64,000 nt of DNA from positions 13,628,731-13,692,730 of the forward strand of contig NC_088655.1 of the NCBI RefSeq assembly GCF_964019385.1, read 5' to 3'. The notes under the pieces were generated by a model, which saw only the letters and a list, made by a program, of their open reading frames with translations, ran no database searches and was not told the origin of the DNA. The position numbers and the translations under genes are program-made. Below are positions 25,344 to 36,730 of the stretch, piece after piece (positions within the stretch are counted from its first letter, which is position 1; the number at the start of each line of letters is the position of its first letter). This stretch comes from Sycon ciliatum (taxonomy: Eukaryota; Porifera; Calcarea; Leucosolenida; Sycettidae).

Positions 25344-25710
25344 ATCAAACCAATGCGACCACTGATATTACAGCTGGGTCATGTTATAGAGAGGTACGTT
25401 GAAATTCAAAGGTGAGCACAAATGGTCAAAATCCGACATTTTCTCACCTTTATGCCCGTTCGCAGATCAGAAATTTACAATGACCATCCTCATCTCGTTG
25501 TGTAGCTGGACATAGACAAGGGCACCAGGAAAAACAGTCACATTTCTCTAAAGAACTCGCCCAGGGCTGCTGAAAGCTGGAAAATTACCTATCTCCAAGT
25601 TAAGGGCTTGGTACCCGTGAATCTTCATTTTGCGACTAAATTATTCACAGCAGTGCTAAAATTTCTCGGTCACTGAATGTGGGTGCCAGCGCCCTACAAG
25701 CAAACCAAAT
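25344..25710 (+). repeat. Reference type B monomer (367 bp)
   Basis: This is a representative type B monomer. Diagnostic positions in order: GATATTACAG, GTCATGTT, ATTCAAAGGTGAGC before the anchor, CATCCTCATC, GTTGTGTAG, CACCAGGAAAAACAGTCAC, AACTCGCCC, GGAAAATT, CTTCATTTT, GCTAAAATTTCTCGG, GAATGTGGG and AGCAAACC at the end. Type B monomers carry the 11-bp dyad TTGAAATTCAA 20-30 bp before the anchor, which type A lacks. Subtypes are distinguishable by CAGATCAG versus CAGCTCAG, by GGAAATAG versus GGACATAG, and by the 3' motif (TTTCTCGG, TTTCACAG, TTTGACAG). Confidence 0.93.
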
Positions 25711-27257
25711 ATCAAACCAATGCGACCACTGACATTACAGCTGGGTCACGTTATAGAGAGGTACGTTGAAATAGGAAGGTAAGCACAAATGGTCAAAATC
25801 CGACATTTTCTCACCTTTATGCCCGTTCGCAGCTCAGAAATTGACAATGACCATTCTCATCTCGTTTTGTATATGGACATAGACAAGGGCACCCAGAACA
25901 ATACCCACATTTCTCTAAAGAACTTGCCCAGGGCTGCTGAAAGCTGGATAATTACCTATCTCCTAGTTTAGGGCTTGGTACCCGTGAATCTTCATTTTGC
26001 GACTAAACTATTCACAGCAGTGCCAAATTTTCTGGGTCACTGAATTCGGGTGCCAGCGCCCTACAAGCAGACAAAAAATCAAACCAATGCGACCACTGAT
26101 ATCACAGCTGGGTCATGTTATAGAGAGGTACGTTGAAATTCAAAGGTGAGCACAAATGGTCAAAATCCGACATTTTCTCACCTTTATGCCCGTTCGCAGA
26201 TCAGAAAATGACAATGACCATCCTCATCTCGTTGTGTAGCTGAACATAGACAAGGGCACCAGGAAAAACAGTCACATTTCTCTAAAGAACTCGCCCAGGG
26301 CTGCTGAAAGCTGGAAAATTACCTATCTCCAAGTTTAGGGCTTGGTACCCGTGAATCTTCATTTTGCGACTAAACTATTCACAGCAGTGCTAAAATTTCA
26401 CAGTCACTGAATGTGGGTGCTAGCGCCCTACAAGCAAACCAAAAATCAAACCAATGCGACCACTGACATCACAGCTGGGTCACGTTATAGAGAGGTACGT
26501 TGAAATAGGAAGGTAAGCACAAATGGTCAAAATCCGACATTTTCTCACCTTTATGCCCGTTCGCAGCTCAGAAATTGACAATGACCATTCTCATCTCGTT
26601 TTGTAGCTGGACATAGACAAGAGCACCAAGACAAAGACCCACATTTCTCTAAAGAACTTGCCCAGGGCTGCTGAAAGCTGGATAATTACCTATCTCCAAG
26701 TTTAGGGCTTGGTACCCGTGAATCTTCACTTTGCGACTAAACTATTCACAGCAGTGCCAAATTTTCTGGGTCACTAAATTCTGGTGCCAGCGCCCTACAA
26801 GCAGACCAAAAATCAAACCAATGCGACCACTGATATTACAGCTGGGTCATGTTATAGAGAGGTACGTTGAAATTCAAAGGTGAGCACAAATGGTCAAAAT
26901 CTGACATTTTCTCACCTTTATGCCCGTTCGCAGCTCAGAAATTGACAATGACCATCCTCATCTTGTTGTTTAGCTGGACATAGACAAGGGCACCAGGAAA
27001 AACAGTCACATTTCTCTAAAGAACTCGCCCAGGGCTGCTGAAAGCTGGAAAATTTAACTATCTCCAAGTTTAGGGCTTGGTATCCGTGAATCTTCATTTT
27101 GCGACTAAACTATTCACAGCAATGCTAAAATTTCACAGTCACTGAATATGGGTGCTAGCGCCCTACAAGCAAACCAAAAATCAAACCAATGCGACCACTG
27201 ACATTACAGCTGGGTCACGTTATAGAGAGGTACGTTGAAATAGGAAGGTAAGCACAA

Positions 27258-27261
27258 AATA
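27258..27261 (+). repeat. AATA insertion marker 3
   Basis: This is the copy 2 counterpart of marker 1, 26444 bp downstream, in the same monomer context (GTTGTAG, ACTTTCCCAGG and TATGTCC variants shared). Confidence 0.9.
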
Positions 27262-28284
27262 ATGGTCAAAATCCGACATTTTCTCACCTTTATGCCCGTT
27301 CGCAGCTCAGAAATTGACAATGACCATTCTCATCTCGTGTTGTAGCTGGACATAGACAAGGGCACCCAGAAAAACACCCACATTTCTCTAAAGAACTTTC
27401 CCAGGGCTGCTGAAAGCTGGATAATTACCTATGTCCAAGTTTAGGGCTTGGTACCCGTGAATCTTCACTTTGCGACTAAACTATTCACAGCAGTGCCAAA
27501 TTTTCTGGGTCACTAAATTCGGATGACAGCGCCCTACAAGCAGACCAAAAATCAAACCAATGCGACCACTGATATTACAGCTGGGTCATGTTATAGAGAG
27601 GTACGTTGAAATTCAAAGGTAAGCACAAATGGTAAAAATCTGACATTTTCTCACCTTTATGCCCGTTCGCAGCTCAGAAATTGACAATGACCATCCTCAT
27701 CTTGTTGTGTAGCTGGACATAGACAAGGGCACCCAGAAAAAGACCCACTTTTCTTTAAAGAACTTGCCCAGGGCTGCTGAAAGCTGGATAATTACCTATC
27801 TCCAAGTTAAGGGCTTGGTACCCGTGAATCTTCACTTTGCGACTAAACTATTCACAGCAGTGCCAAATTTTCGGGGTCACTGAATTCGGGTGTCAGCGCC
27901 CTACAAGCAGACCAAAAATCAGTCCAATGCGACCACTGATATTACAGCTGGGTCATGTAATAGAGAGGTACGTTGAAATTCAAAGGTGAGCACAAATGGT
28001 CAAAATACGACATTTTCTCACCTTTATGCCCGTTCGCAGATCAGAAAATGACAACAACCATCCTCATCTCGTTTTGTAGCGGGACATAGACAAGGGCACC
28101 AGGAAAAACAGTCACATGTCTCTAAAGAACTCGCCCAGGGCTGCTGAAAGCTGGAAAATTACCTATCTCCAAGTTTAGGGCTTGGTACCCGTGAATCTTC
28201 ATTTTGCGACTAAATTATTCACAGCAGTGCTAAAATTTCTCGGTCACTGAATGTGGGTGCCAGCGCCCTACAAGCAAACCAAAA

Positions 28285-28651
28285 ATCAAACCAATGCGAC
28301 CACTGACATTACAGCTCGGTCACGTTATAGAGAGGTACGTTGAAATAGGAAGGTTAGCACAAATGGTCAAAATCCGACATTTTCTCACCTTTATGCCCGT
28401 TCGCAGATCAGAAATTGACAATGACCATCCTCATCTCGTTGTGTAGCTGGACATAGACAAGGGTACAAGGAAAAACAGTCACATTTCTCTAAAGAACTCG
28501 CCCAGGGCTGCTGAAAGCTGGAAAATTACCTATCTCCAAGTTTAGGGCTTGGTACCCGTGAATCTTCATTTTGCGACTAAACTATTCACAGCAGTGCTAA
28601 AATTTCACAATCACTGAATGTGGGTGCTAGCGCCCTACAAGAAAACCAAAA
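28285..28651 (+). repeat. Extra A/B monomer absent from copy 1
   Basis: It starts as type A with the private GCTCGGTCACG and AAGGTTAGC. It then becomes type B (CAGATCAG, GTTGTGTAG, GGGTACAAGG) and ends TTTCACAATCAC with AAGAAAACC. In copy 1 the GCTCGGTCACG start is joined directly to the AAGGCCACC monomer body, so copy 1 looks like a one-monomer deletion within a shared start. Copy 3 has it at 48838-49204. Confidence 0.8.
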
Positions 28652-30120
28652 ATCAAACCAATGCGACCACTGACATTACAGCTGGGTCACGTTATAGAGA
28701 GGTACGTTGAAATAGGAAGGTAAGCACAAATGGTCAAAATCCGACATTTTCTCACCTTTATGCCCGTTCGCAGCTCAGAAATTGACAATGACCATCCTCA
28801 TCTTGTTGTGTAGCTGGACATAGACAAGGCCACCAGGAAAAACAGTCACATTTCTCTAAAGAACTCGATCAGGGCTGCTGAAAGCTGGAAAATTACCTAT
28901 CTCCAAGTTTAGTGCTTGGTACCCGTGAATCTTCACTTTGCGACTAAACTATTCACAGCAGTGCCAAATTTTTTGGGTCACTGAATTCGGGTGCCAGCGC
29001 CCTACAAGCAGACCAAAAATCAAACCAATGCGACCACTGATATTACAGCTGGGTCATGTTATAGAGAGGTACGTTGAAATTCAAAGGTAAGCACAAATGG
29101 TAAAAATCCGACATTTTCTCACCTTTATGCCCGTTCGCAGCTCAGAAATTGACAATGACCATCCTCATCTTGTTGTGTAGCTGGACATAGACAAGGGCAC
29201 CAGGAAAAACAGTCACATTTCTCTAAAGAACTCGCCCAGGGCTGCTGAAAGCTGGAAAATTACCTATCTCCAAGTTAAGGGCTTGGTACCCGTGAATCTT
29301 CATTTTGCGACTAAACTATTCACAGCAGTGCTAAAATTTCTCGGTCACTGAATGTGGGTGCCAGCGCCCTAAAATCAGGCCAAAAATCAAACCAATGCGA
29401 CCACTGACATTAGAGCTGGGTCACGTTATAGAGAGGTACGTTGAAATAGGAAGGTAAGCACAAATGGTCAAAATCCGACATTTTCTCACCTTTATGCCCG
29501 TTCGCAGCTCAGAAATTGACAATGACCATTCTCATCTCGTTTTGTAGCTGGACATAGACAAGGGCACCCAGAAAAAGACCCACATTTCTCTAAAGAACTT
29601 GCCCAGGGCTGCTGAAAGCTGGATAATTACCTATCTCCAAGTTAAGGGCTTGGTACCCGTGAATCTTCACTTTGCGACTAAACTATTCACAGCAGTGCCA
29701 AATTTTCTGGGTCACTGAATTCGGGTGCCAGCGCCCTACAAGCAGACCAAAAATCAAACCAATGCGACCACTGATATTACAGCTGGGTCATGTTATAGAG
29801 AGGTACGTTGAAATTCAAAGGTGAGCACAAATGGTCAAAATCCGACATTTTCGCACCTTTATGCCCGTTCGCAGATCAGAAAATGACAATGACCATCCTC
29901 ATCTCGTTTTGTAGCTGGACATAGACAAGGGCACCAGGAAAAACAGTCACATTTCTCTAAAGAACTCGCCCCGGGGCTGCTGAAAGCTGGAAAATTACCT
30001 ATCTCCAAGTTTAGGGCTTGGTACCCGTGAATCTTCATTTTGCGACTAAACTATTCACAGCAGTGCTAAAATTTCTCGGTCAATGAATGTGGGTGCCAGC
30101 GCCCTACAAGCAAACCAAAA

Positions 30121-33060
30121 ATCAAACCAATGCGACCACTGACATTACAGCTGGGTCACGTTATAGAGAGGTACGTTGAAATAGGAAGGTAAGCACAAAA
30201 TAATGGTCAAAATCCGACATTTTCTCATCTTTATGCCCGTTCGAAGCCCAGAAATTGCCAATGACCATTCTCATCTCGTTTTGTAGCTGGACATAGACAA
30301 GGGCACCCAGAAAAAGACCCACATTTCTCTAAAGAACTTGCCCAGGGCTGCTGAAAGCTGGAAAATTACCTATCTCCAAGTTTAGGGCTTGGTACCCGTG
30401 AATCTTCACTTTGCGACTAAACTATTCACAGCAGTGCCAAATTTTCTGGGTCACTAAATTCTGGTGCCAGCGCCCTACAAGCAGACCAAAAATCAAATCA
30501 ATGCGACCACTGATATTACAGCTGGGTCATGTTATAGAGAGGTACGTTGAATTTCAAAGGTGAGCACAAATGGTCAAAATCCGACATTTTCTCACCTTTA
30601 TGCCCCTTCGCAGCTCAGAAATTGACAATGACCATCCTCATCTTGTTGTGTAGCTGGACATAGACAAGGGCACCAGGAAAAACAGTCACATTTCTCTAAA
30701 AAAATCGCCCAGAGCTGCTGAAAGCTGGAAAATTACCTATCTCCAAGTTAAGGGCTTGGTACCCGTGAATCTTCATTTTGCGACTAAACTATTCACAGCA
30801 GTGCTAAAATTTCACAGTCACTGAATGTGGGTGCCAGCGCCCTACAAGCTAACCAAAAATCAAACCAATGCGACCACTGACATTACAGCTGGGTCACGTT
30901 ATAGAGAGGTACGTTGAAATAGGAAGGTAAGCACAAATGGTCAAAATCCGACATTTTCTCACCTTAATGCCCGTTCGCAGCTCAGAAATTGACAATGACC
31001 ATTCTCATCTCCCATTGTAGCTGGATAGAGACAAGGGCACCCAGAAAAATACCCACATTTCTCTAAAGAACTTGCCCAGGGCTGTTGAAAGCTGGATAAT
31101 TACCTATCTCCAAGTTTAGGGCTTGGTACCCGTGAATCTTCACTTTGCGACTAAACTATTCACAGCAGTGCCAAATTTTCTGGGTCACTGAATTCGGGTG
31201 CCAGCACCCTACAAGCAGACCAAAAATCAGTCCAATGCGACCACTGATATTACAGCTGGGTCATGTTATAGAGAGGTACGTTGAAATTCAAAGGTGAGCA
31301 CAAATGGTCAAAATCCGACATTTTCTCACCTTTATGCCCGTTCGCAGATCAGAAAATGACAATGACCATCCTCATCTCGTTTTGTAGCTGGACATAGACA
31401 AGGGCACCAGGAAAAACAGTCACATTTCTCTAAAGAACTCGCCCAGGGCTGCTGAAAGCCGGAAAATTACCTATCTCCAAGTTTAGGGCTTGGTACCCGT
31501 GAATCTTCATTTTGCGACTAAACTATTCACAGCAGTGCTAAAATTTCTCGGTCACTGAATGTGGGTGCCAGCGCCCTACAAGCAAACCAAAAATCAAACC
31601 AATGCGACCACTGACATTACAGCTGGGTCACGTTATAGAGAGGTACGTTGAAATAGGAAGGTAAGCACAAATGGTCAAAATCCGACATTTTCTCACCTTT
31701 ATGCCCGTTCGAAGCCCAGAAATTGCCAATGACCATTCTCATCTCGTTTTGTAGCTGGACATAGACAAGGGCACCCAGAAAAAGACCCACATTTCTCTAA
31801 AGAACTTGCCCAGGGCTGCTGAAAGCTGGATAATTACCTATCTCCAAGTTTAGGGCTTGGTACCCGTGAATCTTCACTTTGCGACTAAACTATTCACAGC
31901 AGTGCCAAATTTTCTGGGTCACTGAATTTGGGTGCCAGCGCCCTACAAGCAGACCAAAAATCAAACCAATGCGACCACTGATATTACAGCTGGGTCATGT
32001 TATAGAGAGGTACGTTGAAATTCAAAGGTGAGCACAAATGGTCAAAATCCGACATTTTCTCACCTTTATGCCCGTTCGCAGATCAGAAAATGACAATGAC
32101 CATCCTCATCTCGTTGTGTAGCTGGACATAGACAAGGGCACCAGGAAAAACAGTCACATTTCTCTAAAGAACTCGCCCAGGGCTGCTGAAAGCTGGAAAA
32201 TTACCTATCTCCAAGTTTAGGGCTTGGTACCCGTGAATCTTCACTTTGCGACTAAACTATTCACAGCAGTGCTAAAATTTGACAGTCACTGAATGTGGGT
32301 GCTAGCGCCCTACAAGCAAACCAAAAATCAAACCAATACGACCACTGACATTACAGCTGGGTCACGTTATAGAAAGGTACGTTGAAATAAGAAGGTAAGC
32401 ACAAATGGTCAAAATCCGACATTTTCTCAACTTTATGCCCGTTCGCAGCTCAGAAATTGACAATGACCATTCTCATCTCCCTTTGTAGGTGGACATAGAC
32501 AAGCGCACCCAGAAAAATACCCACATTTCTCTAAAGAACTTGCCCAGGGCTGTTGAAAGCTGGATAATTACCTATCTCCAAGTTTAGGGCTTGGTACCCG
32601 TGAATCTTCACTTTGCGACTAAACTATTCACAGCAGTGCCAAATTTTCTGGGTCACTGAATTCGGGTGCCAGCGCCCAACAAGCAGACCAAAATTCAAAC
32701 CAATGCGACCACTGATATTACAGCTGGGTCATGTTATAGAGAGGTACGTTGAAATTCAAAGGTGAGCACAAATGGTCAAAATCCGACATTTTCTCACCTT
32801 TATGCCCGTTCGCAGCTCAGAAATTGACAATGACTATCCTCATCTTGTTGTGTAGCTGGAAATAGACAAGGGCACCAGGAAAAACAGTCACATTACTATA
32901 AAGAACTCGCCCAGGGCTGCTGAAAGCTGGAAAATTCCCTATCTCCAAGTTAAGGTCTTGGCACCCGTGAATCTTCATTTTGCGACTAAACTATTCACAG
33001 CAGTGCTAAAATTTCTCGGTCACTGAATGTGGGTGCCAGCGCCCTACAAGCAAACCAAAA
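30121..33060 (+). repeat. Eight alternating A/B monomers, copy 2
   Basis: This is the counterpart of 3310-6249 at offset 26811 and of 51408-54347 at offset 21287, with the same subtype order. The first monomer has GGAAAATT where its counterparts have GGATAATT (about 30361). Confidence 0.86.
30199..30202 (+). repeat. AATA insertion marker 4
   Basis: This is the copy 2 counterpart of marker 2, 2941 bp after marker 3. That is one monomer more than the spacing in copy 1. Confidence 0.9.
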
Positions 33061-36000
33061 ATCAAACCAATGCGACCACTGACATTACAGCTGGGTCACG
33101 TTATAGAGAGGTAAGTTGAAATAGGAAGGTAAGCACAAATGGTCAAAATCCGACATTTTCTCACCTTTATGCCCGTTCGTAGCCCAGAAATTGCCAATGA
33201 CCATTCTCATCTCGTTTTGTAGCTGGACATAGACAAGGGCACCCAGAAAAAGACCCACATTTCTCTAAAGAACTTGCCCAGGGCTGCTGAAAGCTGGATA
33301 ATTACCTATCTCCAAGTTTAGGGCTTGGTACCCGTGAATCTTCACTTTGCGACTAAACTATTCACAGCAGTGCCAAATTTTCTGGGTCACTGAATTTGGG
33401 TGCCAGCGCCCTACAAGCAGACCAAAAATCAAACCAATGCGACCACTGATATTACAGCTGGGTCATGTTATAGAGAGGTACGTTGAAATTCAAAGGTGAG
33501 CACAAATGGTCAAAATCCGACATTTTCTCACCTTTATGCCCGTTCGCAGCTCAGAAATTGACAATGACCATCCTCATCTTGTTGTGTAGCTGGAAATAGA
33601 CAAGGGCACCAGGAAAAACAGTCACATTTCTATAAAGAACTCGCCCAGGGCTGCTGAAAGCTGGAAAATTATCTATCTCCAAGTTAAGGTCTTGGCACCC
33701 GTGAATCTTCATTTTGCGACTAAACTATTCACAGCAGTGCTAAAATTTCTCGGTCACTGAATGTGGGTGCCAGCGCCCTACAAGCAAACCAAAAATCAAA
33801 CCAATGCGACCACTGACATTACAGCTGGGTCACGTTATAGAGAGGTACGTTGAAATAGGAAGGTAAGCACAAATGGTCAAAATCCGACATTTTCTCACCT
33901 TTATGCCCGTTCGCGGCTCAGAAATTGACAATGACCATTCTCATCTCGTTTCGTAGCTGGACATAGACAAGGGCACCCAGAAAAAGACCCACATTTCTCT
34001 AAAGAACTTGCCCAGGGCTGCTGAAAGCTGGATAATTACCTATCTCCAAGTTTAGGGCTTGGTACCCGTGAATCTTCACTTTGCGACTAAACTATTCACA
34101 GCAGTGCCAAATTTTCTGGGTCACTGAATTTGGGTGCCAGCGCCCTACAAGCAGACCAAAAATCAAACCAATGCGACCACTGATATTACAGCTGGGTCAT
34201 GTTATAGAGAGGTACGTTGAAATTCAAAGGTGAGCACAAATGGTCAAAATCCGACATTTTCTCACCTTTATGCCCGTTCGCAGATCAGAAAATGACAATG
34301 ACCATCCTCATCTCGTTGTGTAGCTGGACATAGACAAGGGCACCAGGAAAAACAGTCACATTTCTCTAAAGAACTCGCCCAGGGCTGCTGAAAGCTGGAA
34401 AATTACCTATCTCCAAGTTTAGGGCTTGGTACCAGTGAATCTTCACTTTGCGACTAAACTATTCACAGCAGTGCTAAAATTTCACAGTCACTGAATGTGG
34501 GTGCTAGCGCCCTACAAGCAAACCAAAAATCAAACCAATACGACCACTGACATTACAGCTGGGTCACGTTATAGAAAGGTACGTTGAAATAAGAAGGTAA
34601 GCACAAATGGTCAAAATCCGACATTTTCTCAACTTTATGCCCGTTCGCAGCTCAGAAATTGACAATGACCATTCTCATCTCCCTTTGTAGGTGGACATAG
34701 ACAAGGGCACCCAGAAAAATACCCACATTTCTCTAAAGAACTTGCCCAGAGCTGTTGAAAGCTGGATAATTACCTATCTCCAAGTTTAGGGCTTGGTACC
34801 CGTGAATCTTCACTTTGCGACTAAACTATTCACAGCAGTGCCAAATTTTCTGGGTCACTGAATTCGGGTGCCAGCGCCCAACAAGCAGACCAAAATTCAA
34901 ACCAATGCGACCACTGATATTACAGCTGGGTCATGTTATAGAGAGGTACGTTGAAATTCAAAGGTGAGCACAAATGGTCAAAATCCGACATTTTCTCACC
35001 TTTATGCCCGTTCGCAGCTCAGAAATTGACAATGACTATCCTCATCTTGTTGTGTAGCTGGAAATAGACAAGGGCACCAGGAAAAACAGTCACATTTCTA
35101 TAAAGAACTCGCCCAGGGCTGCTGAAAGCTGGAAAATTACCTATCTCCAAGTTAAGGTCTTGGCACCCGTGAATCTTCATTTTGCGACTAAACTATTCAC
35201 AGCAGTGCTAAAATTTCTCGGTCACTGAATGTGGGTGCCAGCGCCCTACAAGCAAACCAAAAATCAAACCAATGCGACCACTGACATTACAGCTGGGTCA
35301 CGTTATAGAGAGGTAAGTTGAAATAGGAAGGTAAGCACAAATGGTCAAAATCCGACATTTTCTCACCTTTATGCCCGTTCGTAGCCCAGAAATTGCCAAT
35401 GACCATTCTCATCTCGTTTTGTAGCTGGACATAGACAAGGGCACCCAGAAAAAGACCCACATTTCTCTAAAGAACTTGCCCAGGGCTGCTGAAAGCTGGA
35501 TAATTACCTATCTCCAAGTTTAGGGCTTGGTACCCGTGAATCTTCACTTTGCGACTAAACTATTCACAGCAGTGCCAAATTTTCTGGGTCACTGAATTTG
35601 GGTGCCAGCGCCCTACAAGCAGACCAAAAATCAAACCAATGCGACCACTGATATTACAGCTGGGTCATGTTATAGAGAGGTACGTTGAAATTCAAAGGTG
35701 AGCACAAATGGTCAAAATCCGACATTTTCTCACCTTTATGCCCGTTCGCAGCTCAGAAATTGACAATGACCATCCTCATCTTGTTGTGTAGCTGGAAATA
35801 GACAAGGGCACCAGGAAAAACAGTCACATTTCTATAAAGAACTCGCCCAGGGCTGCTGAAAGCTGGAAAATTATCTATCTCCAAGTTAAGGTCTTGGCAC
35901 CCGTGAATCTTCATTTTGCGACTAAACTATTCACAGCAGTGCTAAAATTTCTCGGTCACTGAATGTGGGTGCCAGCGCCCTACAAGCAAACCAAAAATCA

Positions 36001-36730
36001 AACCAATGCGACCACTGACATTACAGCTGGGTCACGTTATAGAGAGGTACGTTGAAATAGGAAGGTAAGCACAAATGGTCAAAATCCGACATTTTCTCAC
36101 CTTTATGCCCGTTCGCGGCTCAGAAATTGACAATGACCATTCTCATCTCGTTTCGTAGCTGGAAAGAGACAAGGGCACCCAGAAAAATACCCACATTTCT
36201 CTAAAGAACTTGCCCAGGGCTGTTGAAAGCTGGATAATTACCTATCTCCAAGTTTAGGGCTTGGTACCCGTGAATCTTCACTTTGCGACTAAACTATTCA
36301 CAGCAGTGCCACATTTTCTGGGTCACTGAATTCGGGTGCCAGCGCCCTACAAGCAGACCAAAAATCAGTCCAATGCGACCACTGATATTACAGCTGGGTC
36401 ATGTTATAGAGAGGTACGTTGAAATTCAAAGGTGAGCACAAATGGTCAAAATCCGACATTTTCTCGCCTTTATGCCCGTTCGCAGATCAGAAAATGACAA
36501 TGACCATCCTCATCTCGTTTTGTAGCTGGACATAGACAAGGGCACCAGGAAAAACAGTCACATTTCTCTAAAGAACTCGCCCAGGGCTGCTGAAAGCCGG
36601 AAAATTACCTATCTCCAAGTTTAGGGCTTGGTACCCGTGAATCTTCATTTTGCGACTAAACTATTCACAGCAGTGCTAAAATTTCTCGGTCACTGAATGT
36701 GGGTGCCAGCGCCCTACAAGCAAACCAAAA
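33061..36730 (+). repeat. Ten monomers, less rearranged form, copy 2
   Basis: The order is CGTAGCCC A; GGAAATAG B; CGCGGCTC A fused to a GAATTTGGG end; GTTGTGTAG B; CTCAACTTT A with CCCAGAGCTGTTG; GGAAATAG B; CGTAGCCC A; GGAAATAG B with TTATCTATC; CGCGGCTCAG A with GGAAAGAG; AAAGCCGG B. The first part is three monomers longer than in copy 1. Copy 3 carries the same arrangement at 54348-58017, so this form was present before copies 2 and 3 split. Confidence 0.8.

Larger units (their letters stand above)
601..27044 (+). repeat. Superunit copy 1 (26,444 bp, 72 monomers)
   Basis: Boundaries are set at the rare marker GGAAAATTTAACTA, found only near 602, 27046 and 47599. Copy 1 begins with monomers at 736, 1107, 1474 and 1841 that reappear in the same order, with the same private variants, 26444 bp downstream. 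It contains a 7-monomer block, a mixed dimer region, the 8-mer and 7-mer higher-order units, and a diverse block. It is longer than copy 2 by 5891 bp, that is 16 x 367 plus the 19-bp gain near 20.9 kb. The starting point of a circularly permuted tandem unit is arbitrary; I used the marker for convenience. Confidence 0.88.
19095..27179 (+). repeat. Diverse monomer block, copy 1 (22 monomers)
   Basis: These monomers differ more from one another than those in 8.8-19 kb and are not organised in a recognisable 7- or 8-mer. They include runs of consecutive A-start monomers (19820, 20187, 20554; and 23509, 23876), two consecutive B-start monomers (24243, 24610), the 9-bp deletion, the 18-bp duplication, and three monomers in which the usual TAG is lost. 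The counterpart in copy 2 is 41135-47732, shorter by four monomers plus the 19-bp gain. Confidence 0.83.
27180..30120 (+). repeat. Eight-monomer block between AATA markers, copy 2
   Basis: It has the same content as 736-3309 plus one extra monomer at 28285-28651. The remaining monomers match copy 1 at offset 26444 before the insertion and 26811 after it. The last monomer keeps the GCCCCGGGGCTG one-base insertion. Confidence 0.86.

Noticed and set aside
25789-25971. 60-codon open frame (also at 46342-46524) as a gene
   Set aside because: A type A monomer in which TAGCTGG became TATATGG; it ends at the next common TAG in GTTTAGGGC. There is no sign of selection on the product.
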